A DNA stretch of 29,299 bases from Chthonomonas sp. UBA6659. GTDB taxonomy: Bacteria > Armatimonadota > Fimbriimonadia > Fimbriimonadales > Fimbriimonadaceae. A program made the position numbers and the translations under genes. Of the stretch, positions 1 to 7,397 are shown piece by piece. The notes under the pieces are model-generated. The model was not told the origin of the DNA, did no database searches, and saw only the letters and a list, made by a program, of their open reading frames with translations. Where the stretch lies: the NCBI GenBank assembly GCA_002455425.1, contig DKKT01000012.1:1-29299 (forward strand), in the 5' to 3' direction. Positions within the stretch are counted from its first letter, which is position 1. Each line of letters starts with the position of its first letter.

Positions 1-593
1 AGCGCTCCGAGGCCACCGGCGAGGGCGATCATCGTTCCCGGCTCGGGAACGACGTGGAAGCTGGCTCCGTTCAGCAGGACACTATACGTACCGGTCCCTC
101 CGGTGCCGGCCCAACCGCTCAGGGGGCTGGCAGCACCAGGGCCATCAGGGGCGCGCTCAGTTGTGAACGGCGTGTCCGCCCAGATTTCTCCGCCAACGCT
201 CGTCGCATCACGGTCCCAGCCCGAGACGCCGATGAAGTAGATACCGTTATAGGTCAGGAACGTGCTGGTAAGCGTCGATCGCGCGCCCCCGCCGGAGTCG
301 TCGTTGAACGTGACACCCAGGCCGTTCGCGTTGAAAAGGAAGAGCTGGGTGTCGCTGAGCGAGCCCGGCTGACCGACCGTCGTCGCTCGGAACTGGGTGA
401 AGTCGTGCACGTAGATGCAGTACAGATCAGCGTCGGTGCTGTTGCCAATCGCGCCGTTGATCCGATCGAGGGAGCCGGCGCCGACCGTGATTTGTCCGGG
501 GACGAGGTCAGGAGCATCCGGAATCTCATTCCAGTCTCCGGCGAAGGCAGAAGCGGCAGACAGTGACAAAGAAAGCAGGAAGATTTTCTTCAT
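1..593 (-). CDS. PEP-CTERM exported protein, 3' end cut by window edge
   Basis: The frame is open from an ATG at 593 to the window edge, giving 197 codons. The N-terminus MKKIFLLSLSLSAASAFA is a textbook signal peptide with cleavage after AFA. The C-terminal end in the window reads VVPEPGTMIALAGGLGAL, which is the PEP motif and the start of the hydrophobic helix; the basic RRRR tail should lie just outside. Between them is a segment ending NDDSGGGARSTLTS that resembles pre-peptidase C-terminal (PPC-like) beta-sandwich repeats. A good ribosome site, GGAGAGGA, lies 9 bases before the start. PEP-CTERM proteins are known to be processed by an exosortase and delivered to the cell surface or matrix; the specific role here is unknown. 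The gene follows a second PEP-CTERM gene on the same strand and has a closely related upstream region. Confidence 0.9.
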   Translation of the reverse strand, partial: MKKIFLLSLSLSAASAFAGDWNEIPDAPDLVPGQITVGAGSLDRINGAIGNSTDADLYCIYVHDFTQFRATTVGQPGSLSDTQLFLFNANGLGVTFNDDSGGGARSTLTSTFLTYNGIYFIGVSGWDRDATSVGGEIWADTPFTTERAPDGPGAASPLSGWAGTGGTGTYSVLLNGASFHVVPEPGTMIALAGGLGA

Positions 594-617
594 TACGAAA
601 CGTCCTCTCCAAGTTCA

Positions 618-721
618 CGCGCAAGGCGCGGTAATGTACATTCAATGGTGGGGAGAGGATTGTGACACCGCGAACCGGTATCCTCGTAATTATGCGGGAT
701 TGAAGCGACACTTAGGTGTCG
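618..721 (-). promoter_or_regulatory. conserved upstream block of PEP-CTERM gene 1
   Basis: This 104-base stretch aligns without gaps to 1752-1855, upstream of the second PEP-CTERM gene; by hand count 75 of 104 positions are identical. Read in the direction of the gene it contains a 16-base palindrome, then GTCACAA, 15 bases, TGAATGTACATTA, and then the CGCG-CCTT-GCGCG inverted repeat. The order and spacing are the same in both copies. It probably holds the promoter and leader region shared by the two genes. I could not assign an ordinary -35/-10 pair with confidence, and the sigma-54-type PEP-CTERM promoter known in proteobacteria is not evident. Confidence 0.65.
706..721. promoter_or_regulatory. 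palindromic operator-like site CGACAC-TTAG-GTGTCG
   Basis: A perfect 6-base inverted repeat around a 4-base centre lies 113 bases upstream of the start of PEP-CTERM gene 1. The equivalent site before gene 2 is imperfect (arms CGACA/TGTCG). Such a palindrome at the distal end of a conserved promoter block is typical of a dimeric regulator's binding site, but no regulator can be named. Confidence 0.5.
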
Positions 722-795
722 AAAAGGCTCACTTCGGGCCCATAGAGAGTTGAGGTTCGAGGGAAAAGTCAACCATAGACCCAGGTGAAACAGGA

Positions 796-827
796 AGGCG
801 GCTCTCCCGTATCGGGGAGAGCTGCCT
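796..827 (-). terminator. probable intrinsic terminator after PEP-CTERM gene 2
   Basis: A 13-base-pair stem (796-808 with 815-827, one G-T wobble) closes a six-base loop, beginning 25 bases past the stop codon of the gene at 852-1703. On the minus strand it is followed by the modest T-rich run TTCCTGTTT. The long GC-rich stem is convincing; the weak T tract lowers certainty. It also separates the gene from the promoter region of PEP-CTERM gene 1. Confidence 0.65.
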
Positions 828-851
828 GAGGATGCGAGAGACCGCGGCGGT

Positions 852-1703
852 TTACTTCGCGTTGCGGCGTCGGCGCATGAGGAGCGCTCCGAGGCCACCG
901 GCGAGCGCGAGCATCGTGCCCGGCTCGGGAACAACGTTGAAGGTCATGGCCCGGAAGGTACTCGCGGCGTGGGCGCCCGAATACACCGTTGTTCCGTTGA
1001 CCTGAAGATTCAGGTTCCCGGTTGCCGTACCCGCGCCCGCGAAGCCGTTCACGAACGTGGAGTTGTAGCCGCTCGCCAGCAGGACGTAGGAACCGACCGC
1101 CAGGACGCCCGGGTTGATCTGGCTCTGGAGCCCGCCGGAATCGTCGTTTTCGGCGAGTTTGGTTCCGGTCGACGTATAGAGCGCGATCTCGGTGTCGAAG
1201 TTCGACGTGAACGTGTCCATCGTGAAGTTCGTGCCGAACGTGTAGTTGCCGAGCGACGTCGTCGTTGCGTTGCTGAAATTGAACTCGACGTTGCTCCAGG
1301 TCGCATCGATGCCGGAGTCATTGAAGCTCTCGAACGCCTCGAACTGGAAGTTGTTGCCGGTGTTCGCCCAAGCGAAGAGCCCGGTTGTGGCGGCAACGGA
1401 GATCGTTCCGGTGAAGTTGCCGGTCGTCGACGGCTGGAAGTTGACGGCGTACGGGAATCCGGTGTTGCGAATCTGCCAGCGGGCTTCGCTCGCGAACGTA
1501 CCGGTGTTGACCTCGGTCAGGTCGCCGCGGAAGGAAAGCTGGCCGAAGATCGCGTTGGGATCGTTGTAGGTGGCCGGTATGGTGTCGTTGTTGGCGCCAC
1601 CGACGGCAGAGTCCGAACGGATCGGTCCGGTCGCGTTGACGACCCACGCATGGGACGCGGTCGCGATACCGGCGAGAAGCGTAAGAGACAGAACCCTTTT
1701 CAT
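852..1703 (-). CDS. PEP-CTERM exported protein
   Basis: This 283-residue protein starts at ATG 1703 with the signal peptide MKRVLSLTLLAGIATASHA. It ends with the complete sorting signal: VVPEPGTM, a short hydrophobic helix (ALAGGLGALLM) and the basic tail RRRRNAK. The middle is rich in Asn, Thr, Ser and Phe, as usual in this class. A segment near residue 180 (DTEIALYTSTGTKLAENDDS) resembles PPC-type beta-sandwich domains and is echoed in the neighbouring PEP-CTERM protein. A GGAG site precedes the start, and a small inverted repeat (CCAGGG/CCCTGG) sits in the leader. Family knowledge predicts exosortase processing and surface or matrix location; the exact function is not recognisable. Confidence 0.92.
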   Translation of the reverse strand: MKRVLSLTLLAGIATASHAWVVNATGPIRSDSAVGGANNDTIPATYNDPNAIFGQLSFRGDLTEVNTGTFASEARWQIRNTGFPYAVNFQPSTTGNFTGTISVAATTGLFAWANTGNNFQFEAFESFNDSGIDATWSNVEFNFSNATTTSLGNYTFGTNFTMDTFTSNFDTEIALYTSTGTKLAENDDSGGLQSQINPGVLAVGSYVLLASGYNSTFVNGFAGAGTATGNLNLQVNGTTVYSGAHAASTFRAMTFNVVPEPGTMLALAGGLGALLMRRRRNAK

Positions 1704-1751
1704 GACAGCGAAATCTCCTCATCCCAGGGGGTTGCCCTGGACCAAAACTCG

Positions 1752-1855
1752 CGCGCAAGACGCGCTAATGTTCATTCAGGCCAGGGCACGAGTTTGTGAC
1801 TGCACTTGCCGGCTTCCCCGTGATTTTTCGGGGTTGAAACGACACTTACTTGTCG
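1752..1855 (-). promoter_or_regulatory. conserved upstream block of PEP-CTERM gene 2
   Basis: This is the partner of 618-721: ungapped, same length, 75 of 104 identical. The far end contains the imperfect palindrome CGACA-CTTACT-TGTCG (1840-1855), which overlaps the stop codon of the upstream lipoprotein gene at 1846-1848. It also has an inverted pair CCCCG/CGGGG (1816-1833) that is weaker in the other copy. The proximal end carries CGCG-TCTT-GCGCG. Conservation outside any coding frame indicates a regulatory function for the PEP-CTERM gene starting at 1703. Confidence 0.6.
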
Positions 1856-2292
1856 CCGGGAGTCGGGACGATTCTGCGGATCGTGACCCGTGCACCTTCG
1901 AATGCCGAAGGATTCCTGAGTTCAATCGAACCATCGGCTTGTCGCCGCAAGGTGACCGGCCGTTTCATCGCCTCGGCCGCTGAGCCCATGGCCGCAATCG
2001 GCCGGTCCATGAACGTCTTAACCCGGAGTGTCGCTTCGTCGCCCGAAGTCGTGTAGTCGCCGGTCATGGGATTGCCGCCTTCGATGAGTGTGAACGTGCC
2101 GTCCGGCCTGAGATCGAGCCGGACCATGCCCATCGTGCGGATCAGGGCCGGATTGGCTCCTTGGGGCACGGCCAGGTCGCGATTGCCTTCGTACTGCCCA
2201 GTCCAGGACCGGCCCCCGCACCCGAGGGCGAACGCCATAATCCAAGCCATGAGCGCCAGCGCCCCTAGCCGCCACGCCGAAATGGGTCTCAC
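1846..2292 (-). CDS. small putative lipoprotein
   Basis: The chosen start is GTG at 2292, giving 148 residues: it yields a complete export signal with a basic n-region and hydrophobic core (MRPISAWRLGALALMAWI) ending in the lipobox-like AFALGC, with the lipidated Cys at position 25. ATG codons at 2250 (too short a signal) and 2313 (longer n-region) are alternatives, and no clear ribosome site decides among them. The mature part has short beta-type segments such as WTGQYEGNRDL, VRLDLRPDGTFTLIEGG and DYTTSGDEATLRVKT, like small lipocalin-like proteins that modulate an output by dose. I do not recognise the family. The 5' end overlaps divergent purL, and the stop lies inside the conserved region upstream of the PEP-CTERM gene. 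Confidence 0.7.
   Translation of the reverse strand: MRPISAWRLGALALMAWIMAFALGCGGRSWTGQYEGNRDLAVPQGANPALIRTMGMVRLDLRPDGTFTLIEGGNPMTGDYTTSGDEATLRVKTFMDRPIAAMGSAAEAMKRPVTLRRQADGSIELRNPSAFEGARVTIRRIVPTPGDK
2236..2241 (+). promoter_or_regulatory. -10-like element placed for a leaderless purL mRNA
   Basis: CATAAT matches the -10 consensus at five of six positions and ends 7 bases before the purL ATG at 2249, so transcription would start at about the A of the start codon. No Shine-Dalgarno sequence precedes either possible purL start. No convincing -35 hexamer was found. Confidence 0.35.
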
Positions 2293-4504
2293 CGATTTCG
2301 AGTATGCCCGCATCGTCGATCTCATGGGGCGCGAGCCGTCTCTCACCGAACTGGGCATGTTCGCGGTCATGTGGAGCGAACACTGCGGTTACAAGTACTC
2401 ACGTCCCGTGCTTGCGTACTTCAAGAGATATCGCGAAGCGCTCGAAGGTTCCGGATTCGAGAACGCCGGCATCGTGCCGATCGGCGACGGGCTCGGCGTC
2501 ACGATGAAGATCGAGTCGCACAACCATCCGTCGGCGGTCGAGCCATATCAGGGCGCGGCCACCGGAGTCGGGGGGATTATCCGCGACATCTTCACGATGG
2601 GTGCGCGCCCGATCGCCTCGCTGAACTCCCTGAGGTTCGGGCCGATCCGGCGCGACCCGAACACCGACGGCGGCCAGTCCGACGAGGTGATCGCACGGAA
2701 CCGCTACCTGTTCGAGCATGTCGTCGCGGGCATCGCCGGATACGGCAATTGCGTGGGCGTGCCCACCGTGGCGGGCGAGGTCTCCTTCCACCCTCGCTAC
2801 AGCGGCAATCCGCTCGTCAATGCGATGTGTGTCGGCCTCGTTCGCCTCGAGGAGGTCGCCACGGCCAAAGCCGAAGGGATCGGCAACCCCGTGATCTACC
2901 TCGGCTCGGCGACGGGCAAGGACGGCATCCATGGCGCCACGTTCGCGAGTGAGACCCTGGGGGAGGACAGCGACGCGAAGCGGCCGAACGTGCAGATCGG
3001 CGACCCGTTCGCGGAGAAGCTGCTGATCGAGGCGACCCTTGAGGCTCTCGCCACCGGTGCCGTCGTCGCGATCCAGGACATGGGTGCGGCCGGACTGACC
3101 TGCAGCACGATCGAGATGGCGGCCAAAGGGGACGTCGGGATGGAGGTCGATCTCGATCGGGTCCCGATGCGCGAATCCGACATGAGCGCGTACGAACTGA
3201 TGCTGAGCGAAAGCCAGGAGCGGATGCTCGCCGTCACCGCTCAGGGTCGTGAACATGAGGTGATCGACGTCTTTCGCAAATGGGGCGTCCACGCCGTCGT
3301 CATCGGTCACGTGACCGACACCGGTGTCGTCCGGGTTCGGCGGCATGGCCGGGTCGAGGCGGAAGTCAAAGCGAAGCACCTTGCCGACGAGTGCCCGACC
3401 TACCGCACCGAGATCCGCGAGCCCGAGTACCATCGCCGTGCTCTCGCCTTCGACCCGACGGGACTGCCGGACGTAGACGTCGACAAGGCACTGGTGACGC
3501 TGCTCGCGAATCCGGATATCGCCTCGAAGCGCTGGGTCTTCGAGCAATACGATCAGGATGTGCAAACCCAAACCGCGTTGGGACCGGGGGCGGGCGATGC
3601 AGCGGTCATGGCCCCGCGCGGAACTGAAAAGGGGCTAGCGCTCAAGGTCGATGGCAGCGGGCGTCAGGTCTACTTCGATCCGTATGTCGGGGGTGTGCTC
3701 GCGGTCGCGGAGGCGGCGCGGAACGTCGCTTGCACGGGTGCGCGCCCTGTCGCCGCCACCGACGGACTGAACTTCGGGAATCCCCAACTGCCGCACGTCT
3801 ACTGGCAGTTCGAGCGGGCCGTGAAGGGGATCGCCGATGCCGCCGAGGCCCTGGGGACGCCGGTCATCAGCGGCAACGTGAGCTTCTACAACGAGAGCGA
3901 ACTCGGCGAAGTCCTCCCGACTCCGATGATCGGGGTCCTCGGTGTCCTCGAGCACGTGGCGAAGAGGATCGGGATGGCTCCGCGGATGGGGGATCGGATC
4001 GGCCTCCTTTGGATCGACCAACCGGTGCGACAGGGCGGCCTCGGTGCCTCCCAGTTCCTCGCCGCCGTCCACGGGATGGACGACGGCGTTCCATCGCCGA
4101 CCGATCCGGCGGCCGAGCGTCGCCTGTGCCATCTTCTCGCCGACCTCGTGGAGGCCGGCGCGATCACTGCGGCACACGATATCAGCGAAGGAGGGCTCGC
4201 CGTGACCCTGAGCGAGATGGCGATCGCGAGTGGATTCGGGCTGGAGCTCGATCTCGGCGAGGCGATGGAAGCGTTCGAGGGCCAGTCGACCCGAGCCGCG
4301 ACCTGGTTCGGCGAGACCCCGGGACGGGTGGTGGTCAGCTTCGCGGCCGAGCATGGTGCAGCCATCGCCGCCCGTGCCGCCGATTCGGGTATCCGGATGG
4401 CTCCCCTGGGACAAGTGGGAGGCGACGCGCTTGTCGGCGTTGGGGACGCCGCCATACCCTTGGGCAAGCTCGCCCGAGCCTATTCGAGTCTGGGAGACGC
4501 ATGA
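2249..4504 (+). CDS. purL: phosphoribosylformylglycinamidine synthase, large subunit
   Basis: The product is the synthetase subunit that uses ATP and PurQ-derived ammonia to convert FGAR to FGAM in purine synthesis. At 751 residues it is the small (Bacillus/Thermotoga-type) PurL, which works with separate PurQ and PurS; neither is in the window. Visible signatures are MWSEHCGYK (His45), the nucleotide-binding stretch KIESHNHPSAVEPYQGAAT (from about residue 88) and the second half beginning with GPGAGDAAVM. The start at 2249 leaves a short tail before MGLTDFEY, which aligns with the conserved N-terminus of the family; ATG 2282 is the alternative. The start lacks a ribosome site and overlaps the 5' end of the divergent lipoprotein gene. 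The stop overlaps the next start by ATGA. Confidence 0.96.
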   Translation: MSASAPSRHAEMGLTDFEYARIVDLMGREPSLTELGMFAVMWSEHCGYKYSRPVLAYFKRYREALEGSGFENAGIVPIGDGLGVTMKIESHNHPSAVEPYQGAATGVGGIIRDIFTMGARPIASLNSLRFGPIRRDPNTDGGQSDEVIARNRYLFEHVVAGIAGYGNCVGVPTVAGEVSFHPRYSGNPLVNAMCVGLVRLEEVATAKAEGIGNPVIYLGSATGKDGIHGATFASETLGEDSDAKRPNVQIGDPFAEKLLIEATLEALATGAVVAIQDMGAAGLTCSTIEMAAKGDVGMEVDLDRVPMRESDMSAYELMLSESQERMLAVTAQGREHEVIDVFRKWGVHAVVIGHVTDTGVVRVRRHGRVEAEVKAKHLADECPTYRTEIREPEYHRRALAFDPTGLPDVDVDKALVTLLANPDIASKRWVFEQYDQDVQTQTALGPGAGDAAVMAPRGTEKGLALKVDGSGRQVYFDPYVGGVLAVAEAARNVACTGARPVAATDGLNFGNPQLPHVYWQFERAVKGIADAAEALGTPVISGNVSFYNESELGEVLPTPMIGVLGVLEHVAKRIGMAPRMGDRIGLLWIDQPVRQGGLGASQFLAAVHGMDDGVPSPTDPAAERRLCHLLADLVEAGAITAAHDISEGGLAVTLSEMAIASGFGLELDLGEAMEAFEGQSTRAATWFGETPGRVVVSFAAEHGAAIAARAADSGIRMAPLGQVGGDALVGVGDAAIPLGKLARAYSSLGDA

Positions 4505-5088
4505 CCGACAAGGAGCGGATCCTCCTCATCGTTCCCGAGGAGTTGATCGGTGAGCGAGTCCTGGTCCGGGCCTGCAGGCAAGGGGATGGCCCTGCGATTC
4601 ACGCGGCGATCGAGGAGTCTCGCGATCACCTCTGGCCAGGAATGCCTTGGGTCGAGAAGATGGTCGACGTCGAGGATTGCGAGACGTATGTTCGTCGGCG
4701 AATCGCCGACTTCATCCTTCGACTCGACCTGACCTACGGCATCTGGGAACCGACGACCGGCCGCTATCTCGGGGGAACCGGGCTTCACCGAATCGACTGG
4801 GATGTGCGTTCCTTTGAAATCGGATACTGGATTCGGAAGTCAGACGAAGGTCGCGGCTTCGTGACCGACGCCGTGCGTCTGCTCACCGCGATGGCGTTCG
4901 GTCAGCTTGAGGCTTCGCGCGTCTTCCTACGCGTCACCGAGTCCAACGAGCGGAGTTGGCGGATTCCCGAACGCCTCGGATTCGCGCACGAAGGCACGAT
5001 TGCGAACGAGATCCGCGACGCCGAGGGCACGCTTCACCCGATTCGATACTATGGGATGACGGTGGAGCGCTGGCGGACCCTCAGGTGA
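4501..5088 (+). CDS. GNAT-family N-acetyltransferase, RimJ/RimL type
   Basis: The 195-residue protein begins at an ATG overlapping the purL stop (ATGA), so the two are probably translationally coupled. The fold is that of the RimJ/RimL branch: an early GERVLVRAC strand, the FEIGYWIRKSDEGRGF stretch corresponding to motif A (acetyl-CoA pyrophosphate loop), VFLRVTESNERSW, and the terminal ERLGFAHEGT. In motif A the usual Gln/Arg of Q/R-x-x-G-x-G/A is replaced by Ser, a tolerated but uncommon change. Members acetylate protein N-termini, ribosomal proteins or small amines; the substrate cannot be read from sequence. Nothing links it to purines beyond position. Its 3' end overlaps the convergent DUF1800 gene by 8 bases. 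Confidence 0.88.
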   Translation: MTDKERILLIVPEELIGERVLVRACRQGDGPAIHAAIEESRDHLWPGMPWVEKMVDVEDCETYVRRRIADFILRLDLTYGIWEPTTGRYLGGTGLHRIDWDVRSFEIGYWIRKSDEGRGFVTDAVRLLTAMAFGQLEASRVFLRVTESNERSWRIPERLGFAHEGTIANEIRDAEGTLHPIRYYGMTVERWRTLR

Positions 5089-6544
5089 ACTGAAATTCGG
5101 GCGCGCCGAACAGCAGTCTGCACACAGTCAGGGCGACCCGATTCGCGTTCTGCGCGGTGACCACGCCCTCGGACGCGTCCCGGGCGGCCTTCTCCAGCTG
5201 TTGGATCTTGGCCGCCGGCATCTCCGCGTCGAACACGCTGAGAAGCGTCTGGACGGCACCCGACGGGGAGTCGTCGGCGAAGAGGCTCGCGGCAGGGTAG
5301 CGTACGGAACCGACTCGGCCCGCGTTGCCGCCCCCGCCACCAAGCTGAGGCGCGACGAACAGACGGTCGGCCCACTTGATCCGCTCGACCATCGTGGCCG
5401 ACGAAATCCATGCGGCTCCACCGTCCCAGCCGGCGACGTCGGGTGGCCAGAGGAGCTCCATGCCCATCGCCTTGGTGGCGTTCATGGCCGCAGCCGCCGG
5501 GGCGAGAGCGGTCAGCGGAATGCGGCCCTCCTCGTTGACGACGGCGGCGGCCATCATTCGGCTTCCGACCCCGAGGCTACGAAGAGAAGCGATACAGAAA
5601 TCGACCGGATTCTTGTAGATTTTTCGTGCCGCCTTGTCCGAATAGAACTCGGGAGATTCCATGATCGCGCGAACCAAGACCGCAATATCCAATCCTGAGT
5701 TTCTAAACTTGCTCGAAAGTCGGGCAAGCACAGCGGGTTCCGGGTTCGGGTATGCGAACCACTCCCACATCTTGAGGGCGATGTACTCCGACGTGCGAGG
5801 GTTGCCGACGAGGATGCCAAGCACATCCTCTCCCGAGAACGGACCAGAGTTGCCGAGGAGCGTTTTGACCCCACTGTCGTGCTGGTTCTCGCGGAGGACG
5901 AAGCGAGCGTTGCGTGCCGGTTTCTCGAGCTGAATCCCTCGCGGTCCGGTTCCGTAGCTCCAGCCGGTAAAGGCTCGCGCGACTTCCTGGATGTCCTTCT
6001 CCGTGTAATGGCCGATCCCGAGTGTGAAGAGCTCCATTACCTCGCGGGCGAAGTTCTCGTTCGGCTTGCCTTTGACGTTGAACTGGTTGTCGAGCCAGTA
6101 GAGCATCGCCGGGTCTTTGCTGACTTCGGTCAGGAGGGTCAGGAACTTGCCGTTACAGTTCGCCCGAAGCGTCTCGAGTTGTGCATACATCGCCCTCGGA
6201 ACATCTACTTTGGCCGCGCTCGTGGCGAAGTGGTCGTGCCAAAACAGCGTGAGCTTCTCTTGGAGCGGGCGTCGGGTTGCGACGAGGCGCGCGTACCACC
6301 AGACCTGCAGGGCACGCATGTTCACGAAGCCGTTGTTGTTCGAGAGCGCTTCGATCGGCACCGCGAACCCTTCGTCGACGTTCTTGAAGTCGAGGAGGCG
6401 GTCGATCGCGCCCTTCAGCCCCTCTTTGCCGTAGCACTCGATCTCAGCCTCGGATGCGCCGAGGCCGAAGCGGCGGAGGAGATGGGCGACTTTCTGCTGC
6501 TCGGTCTGCAAGGGCATGGCGGTAGGGACGTCGGATTTTTGCAT
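5081..6544 (-). CDS. DUF1800 family protein
   Basis: The 487-residue protein carries hallmarks of DUF1800: KVAHLLRRFGLGASEAE near the N-terminus, LTLFWHDHFATS, and the signature NENFAREVMELFTLGIGHYTEKDIQEVARAFTGWSYG. The start at 6544 has a GGAG 11 bases upstream; ATG 6517 is an alternative. No signal peptide is visible. DUF1800 proteins have no established biochemical activity. They are usually encoded directly beside a DUF1501 protein, and the pair is thought to act at the cell envelope. Here the only DUF1501 gene is about 14 kb away, paired with something else. The gene is divergent from recO and converges on the acetyltransferase gene. Confidence 0.93.
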   Translation of the reverse strand: MQKSDVPTAMPLQTEQQKVAHLLRRFGLGASEAEIECYGKEGLKGAIDRLLDFKNVDEGFAVPIEALSNNNGFVNMRALQVWWYARLVATRRPLQEKLTLFWHDHFATSAAKVDVPRAMYAQLETLRANCNGKFLTLLTEVSKDPAMLYWLDNQFNVKGKPNENFAREVMELFTLGIGHYTEKDIQEVARAFTGWSYGTGPRGIQLEKPARNARFVLRENQHDSGVKTLLGNSGPFSGEDVLGILVGNPRTSEYIALKMWEWFAYPNPEPAVLARLSSKFRNSGLDIAVLVRAIMESPEFYSDKAARKIYKNPVDFCIASLRSLGVGSRMMAAAVVNEEGRIPLTALAPAAAAMNATKAMGMELLWPPDVAGWDGGAAWISSATMVERIKWADRLFVAPQLGGGGGNAGRVGSVRYPAASLFADDSPSGAVQTLLSVFDAEMPAAKIQQLEKAARDASEGVVTAQNANRVALTVCRLLFGAPEFQFT

Positions 6545-6565
6545 CGGTTCAACGGCTCCACGTAC

Positions 6566-6571
6566 TAGAAT
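6566..6571 (+). promoter_or_regulatory. -10-like element upstream of recO
   Basis: TAGAAT matches five of six -10 consensus positions in the 32-base divergent gap between the DUF1800 gene and recO. It would place transcription start at 6577-6578, almost exactly at the ATC proposed as the beginning of recO. No good -35 lies at the normal distance, so this is tentative. Confidence 0.35.
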
Positions 6572-6576
6572 CGGAC

Positions 6577-7317
6577 ATCGACAGTCGAGACACCACCATC
6601 GAGGCGATCGTACTCCGTCGGGAGGACCGCGGCGAAGCGGATCGCCGCCTCACGCTCCTCGATCGGAGCGGCGGAAAGCACTATGCGACCGCGAAGGGTG
6701 CGCGCAAGGCGGGCTCTCGCCTTTCCGGATCGAGCGAGCCGCTGGTCCACGCGATCTTCCATCTCGCCGCCGGTCGGCGCGCGGGAGTGGTGACCCAGGT
6801 CCAGCCGCTCACGTCGTACCCTGGGCTTCGGGCCGATTACGAACGCCTGTCGCTCGGGATGGCGCTCCTCGAGTGGATCGACGCGGTGGTCCAATCGGGG
6901 CAAACCGAGCCGGGCGTGTTCGAGACCCTGGATCGGTCGCTGCGAGCTCTCGAAGAGCACGAAGCGCCCTTGGTGGCCCACATCTGGGCCATGTCGCGGC
7001 TCATGGAATGCGAAGGCGTCCTCCCGAGTTGGCACCGGTGCGTGGCGACGGGTTCGCCGGTCACCGAGGATCCCGCCTTTGTGACGATCGAAGGGGGAGG
7101 GTATGTCTGTCTGGAAGCCTCGCTCGAATTCCGGGATCGCTTTCCGATGCCCGCGGAGGTCCTGATCGGCCTCGCGAAGACGGCGGAACGAGACGAGCCC
7201 CCTCCACGCCTGCGGCACGATCGGGCGTGCTTGCGGCTGTTACTTCGATTCGCCCGCGCAGCTGCCCACCGGGACCTCCCGGCTTCGGACGCTCTCCTGG
7301 CTGTGATCGAAGGCTGA
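6577..7317 (+). CDS. recO: DNA repair protein RecO, non-canonical start
   Basis: RecO assists RecF and RecR in loading RecA at gaps and anneals single strands. The reading frame gives a full-length protein of about 246 residues: an N-terminal OB-fold region (IEAIVLRREDRGEADRRLTLL, then KGARKAGSRLSGSSEPLVHA), the LRADYERLSLGMALLEWIDA helical region, and a C-terminal helical domain. The frame is open from 6526 but contains no ATG, GTG or TTG before GTG 6787. Starting at 6787 would delete the whole conserved OB fold (176 residues remain). I placed the start at ATC 6577 because it follows the -10-like TAGAAT and gives a family-typical length; ATC 6598 or ATT 6535 are alternatives. A sequencing error that removed the start codon is also possible. 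Only one Cys of the zinc site found in some RecO proteins is present. Confidence 0.8.
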   Translation: MDSRDTTIEAIVLRREDRGEADRRLTLLDRSGGKHYATAKGARKAGSRLSGSSEPLVHAIFHLAAGRRAGVVTQVQPLTSYPGLRADYERLSLGMALLEWIDAVVQSGQTEPGVFETLDRSLRALEEHEAPLVAHIWAMSRLMECEGVLPSWHRCVATGSPVTEDPAFVTIEGGGYVCLEASLEFRDRFPMPAEVLIGLAKTAERDEPPPRLRHDRACLRLLLRFARAAAHRDLPASDALLAVIEG

Positions 7318-7341
7318 CGCCACCTTGTGGAAAACCCACGG

Positions 7342-7370
7342 TTGACTTTCGGCCCCCTCTATTATAGTAT
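7342..7370 (+). promoter_or_regulatory. strong sigma-70-type promoter
   Basis: TTGACT (7342-7347), a 17-base spacer and TAGTAT (7365-7370) make the best consensus promoter in the window; TATAGT at 7363-7368 is an overlapping alternative -10. It lies 28 bases before the start at 7398, which has a GAGGGG ribosome site, and probably drives the four-gene run to 11405. Confidence 0.75.
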
Positions 7371-7397
7371 ACACACATCTACTAGTGAGGGGAACCC

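Noticed and set aside
2399..3571. Minus-strand frame (390 codons) opposite purL
   Set aside because: Antisense shadow of a strongly conserved enzyme gene.
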